A stretch of DNA of 64,000 nucleotides from assembly GCA_041652575.1 (NCBI GenBank), contig JBAZHC010000005.1:131466-195465 (forward strand). The letters are read 5' to 3'. Source of the DNA: Phycisphaerae bacterium (GTDB lineage Bacteria > Planctomycetota > Phycisphaerae > Sedimentisphaerales > UBA12454). Shown here piece after piece: positions 62,977 through 64,000 of the stretch (its first letter is position 1; every line of letters starts with the position of its first letter). The translations under genes were made by a program, and so were the position numbers. The notes beneath the pieces were generated by a model, which saw only the letters and a program-made list of their open reading frames with translations, was not told the DNA's origin and ran no database searches.

Positions 62977-63204
62977 ATGGAATTCGACGAACTATCAAAT
63001 AAAGTCATTGGTTGCGCTCTTGAGGTGCATAAAAGATTAGGGCCGGGACTGCTTGAATCCGCTTATGAAAGATGCCTGTCGTTTGAGCTGATAAGTGCCG
63101 GAATTCGACATAGTGCTCAAAAGGAACTGCCCTACGAAAAACAAACAATTGCACCACGAAGAAAAGAAGAAACACGAAGAAAAATTTATATAATAAAAAA
63201 ATAA
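62977..63204 (+). pseudogene. GxxExxY protein (PD-(D/E)XK_3-like), C-terminally truncated
   Basis: From ATG 62977 the frame encodes 75 residues. NKVIGCALEVHKRLGPGLLESAYERCL carries the GxxExxY signature near residues 22-30, and LISAGIRHSAQKELPYE matches the next strand and helix of the family, which is normally about 125 residues. After LPYE the family sequence (the part carrying D/E-xK nuclease residues) is replaced by TIAPRRKEETRRKIYIIKK. That stretch is encoded by an inverted CACCACGAAG...AACACGAAG repeat at 63152-63179. It is therefore probably an inactive remnant. Confidence 0.75.
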
Positions 63205-63259
63205 AATATTATAATACTTCGTGCCGCTTCGTGAACTTCGTGGTGAAAGGAAATATTAA
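63199..63259 (+). repeat. CTTCGTG-type repeat, copy downstream of the GxxExxY gene
   Basis: Nearly identical direct copy of 62916-62976, including the TATAAT and GGTGAAAGGAAATAT, but with no GxxExxY frame behind it. The sequence from here to 64000 (about 800 bp) contains no gene I can support, only repeats and palindromes. Confidence 0.85.
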
Positions 63260-63361
63260 AGGGGTCGGAAAACCAAAAACAAAATTTTCAATCTTAAATC
63301 TTAAATTATTTGTGGCACCGTTTCTCTCTAAACAATTTTTATATTTATCCGCCGTGGTTAG

Positions 63362-63383
63362 CCCTGCCATTACTATGGCAGGG
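63362..63383. other. CCCTGCCAT hairpin
   Basis: CCCTGCCAT and ATGGCAGGG form a perfect 9-bp stem with a 4-nt loop. It lies in the gene-free right end and may be a terminator or a small repeat. Confidence 0.5.
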
Positions 63384-63476
63384 TTCGTTTGCTTTAAGAC
63401 ACAATCGCACAGCGATAACATATTTCAAAATATAAACCCGAAACTAAAAATCCCCATGTAAAAAATATCTAGGTAT

Positions 63477-63512
63477 CTATGCTCGTATGCAGTATACTGC
63501 ATACGAGCATAG
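63477..63512. other. 36-bp perfect palindrome
   Basis: The half CTATGCTCGTATGCAGTA at 63477-63494 is followed directly by its exact reverse complement at 63495-63512, with no loop. It lies in noncoding DNA. It could be a binding site, a cruciform-forming site or the end of a mobile element. Confidence 0.85.
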
Positions 63513-63563
63513 TGATATAAATTTATTGCTTCAAATTTTTTGGCTTAGCCATATAAAAACTTG

Positions 63564-63626
63564 TCCGCCATAGCCTTCTTGTCCGTTCGTAGTCCCTTAG
63601 GGACGAAGACGGATGGCGACGGCGGA
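63564..63626. repeat. TCCGCC imperfect inverted repeat
   Basis: TCCGCCATAGCCTTC at 63564 is mirrored by GAAGACGGATGGCGACGGCGGA ending at 63626. The centre contains a further stem, GTCCCTTAGGGAC. It resembles dispersed repeats with TCCGCC ends found in environmental genomes. No gene overlaps it. Confidence 0.55.
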
Positions 63627-63662
63627 TTCAGATTTTGAAACCTCCGGACAATCGTAACTGTG

Positions 63663-63797
63663 TTTTGTTTCAACGAAAGCTGATTATATCAGCCGGTGGA
63701 CAAAGCATAACGGCTGGCGCAAAAGCTCGCTTTGAGCAAAGCCTTTGCTTTGGGCACAAAGAACTCCGATTTATCGGAGAACTCGTTGAAACAAACA
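63663..63797. repeat. GTTTCAACGA-ended element with internal hairpins
   Basis: GTTTCAACGA at 63667-63676 and TCGTTGAAAC at 63783-63792 (longer match over about 14 bp) bound a 135-bp unit. Inside are three small stems: GCTGAT-TAT-ATCAGC (63679-63693), GCAAAG-C-CTTTGC (63736-63748) and CTCCGAT-TT-ATCGGAG (63764-63779). It looks like a compact non-autonomous element. No gene lies within it. Confidence 0.55.
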
Positions 63798-63829
63798 GTG
63801 TTAATTCGTGTCTATTCGTGGTTAATTTA
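63798..63829. repeat. CAC-type repeat, ATTCGTG variant
   Basis: GTGTTAATTCGTGTCTATTCGTGGTTAA, the reverse of ACCACGAATAGACACGAATTAACAC. Units are spaced 10 bp. The same variant forms the right arm of the copy at 28976-29029. It abuts the GTTTCAACGA element. Confidence 0.75.
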
Positions 63830-64000
63830 TTTCCGCGGAACTGCTTAGTTGAAGCAATACTTCGTGTTATCTTCGTACTACTATCCATAAATTCCTTGTT
63901 TTTTCTGCACGTTTTTTAAATTCAGTTTTTATAACTTGCTTTCAAATACGGTGTTACGTTTTAGTTTTGAACATTAGAATTTTGGTAATTCAATATTGTT

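Noticed and set aside
63231..63461. 76-codon frame after the second CTTCGTG repeat
   Set aside because: It starts in a repeat, runs over a palindrome and AT-rich sequence, and its translation has no recognisable fold.
63663..63797. Integron attC site
   Set aside because: The ends approach but do not match the RYYYAAC/GTTRRRY core, and no integrase or cassette genes are present.
63635..63919. 94-codon plus frame and 72-codon minus frame in the repeat-rich end
   Set aside because: Both lie over the GTTTCAACGA element and CAC-type repeats; coding is unlikely.

Overview
The window looks like part of a chromosome from a Gram-negative planctomycete of the Phycisphaerae (Sedimentisphaerales-like) type. 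This placement is an inference. It rests on an outer-membrane LptD-like protein, a PEP-CTERM surface protein beside a tiny LuxR-type regulator, a secreted sialate O-acetylesterase and six-hairpin glycosidase, a DUF1570-like peptidase, large secreted TPR and Sel1 proteins, a bacterial topoisomerase VI A subunit and a B12-dependent ribonucleotide reductase. No rRNA is present, and one tRNA (Lys, anticodon TTT) was found.

Layout. 1-9.5 kb (mostly minus strand): a truncated secreted protein, class II fructose-bisphosphate aldolase, LptD, then a cluster of secreted proteins of unknown role (TPR protein, cysteine-rich protein with a phospholipase A2-like domain, propeller-like protein, mini cysteine-rich protein) behind one promoter and a LacI-type palindrome. 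10-18 kb (plus strand): FtsK, a zinc-ribbon/PH membrane protein, a 900-residue membrane protein and citramalate synthase, converging on DnaE. 21-32 kb: RidA, Ogt, a TerB-like protein, a PP2C-type phosphatase, YggS, topoisomerase VI A, YjbQ, ArgS, RsfS and a K+-dependent pyrophosphatase. 32-40 kb: a Sel1-trypsin protease, a TrkH/KtrB channel, ArgJ, a nitrilase, a GIY-YIG protein, ArgC, and S9/L13. 40-56 kb: LuxR and PEP-CTERM genes, NrdJ with two NrdR boxes, a glycosidase, a short UvrC, and a tight minus-strand run darTG fusion-ligA-SWIM protein-ribD-sialate esterase, with ndk upstream. 56-62.6 kb: OmpA-like lipoprotein, HTH/acidic membrane protein, Maf, DUF1570-like lipoprotein, AMMECR1, YqaA-like protein, tRNA-Lys and a coiled-coil membrane protein. 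62.6-64 kb is a gene-poor zone full of repeats.

Most coding genes are housekeeping: arginine (argJ, argC), isoleucine via citramalate (cimA), riboflavin (ribD), replication and repair (dnaE, ligA, uvrC-like, ogt), translation (argS, rsfS, rplM, rpsI, tRNA-Lys) and dNTP supply (nrdJ, ndk). Many borders between them carry short dispersed repeats built from CAC-N-(A/G)-A-(G/T) units spaced 8-10 bp.

Most notable points: (1) a candidate structured RNA at about 26478-26705, with a TTGACT-17-TATAAT promoter and three successive hairpins whose loops share a run of six C; (2) two nuclease-fold genes, a GIY-YIG protein and a truncated GxxExxY (PD-(D/E)XK-like) protein, each bracketed by copies of the CAC-type repeats; (3) a DarT toxin fused in one chain to a DarG-type macrodomain, next to DNA ligase; (4) an orphan topoisomerase VI A subunit; (5) a secreted cysteine-rich/PLA2-like cluster.
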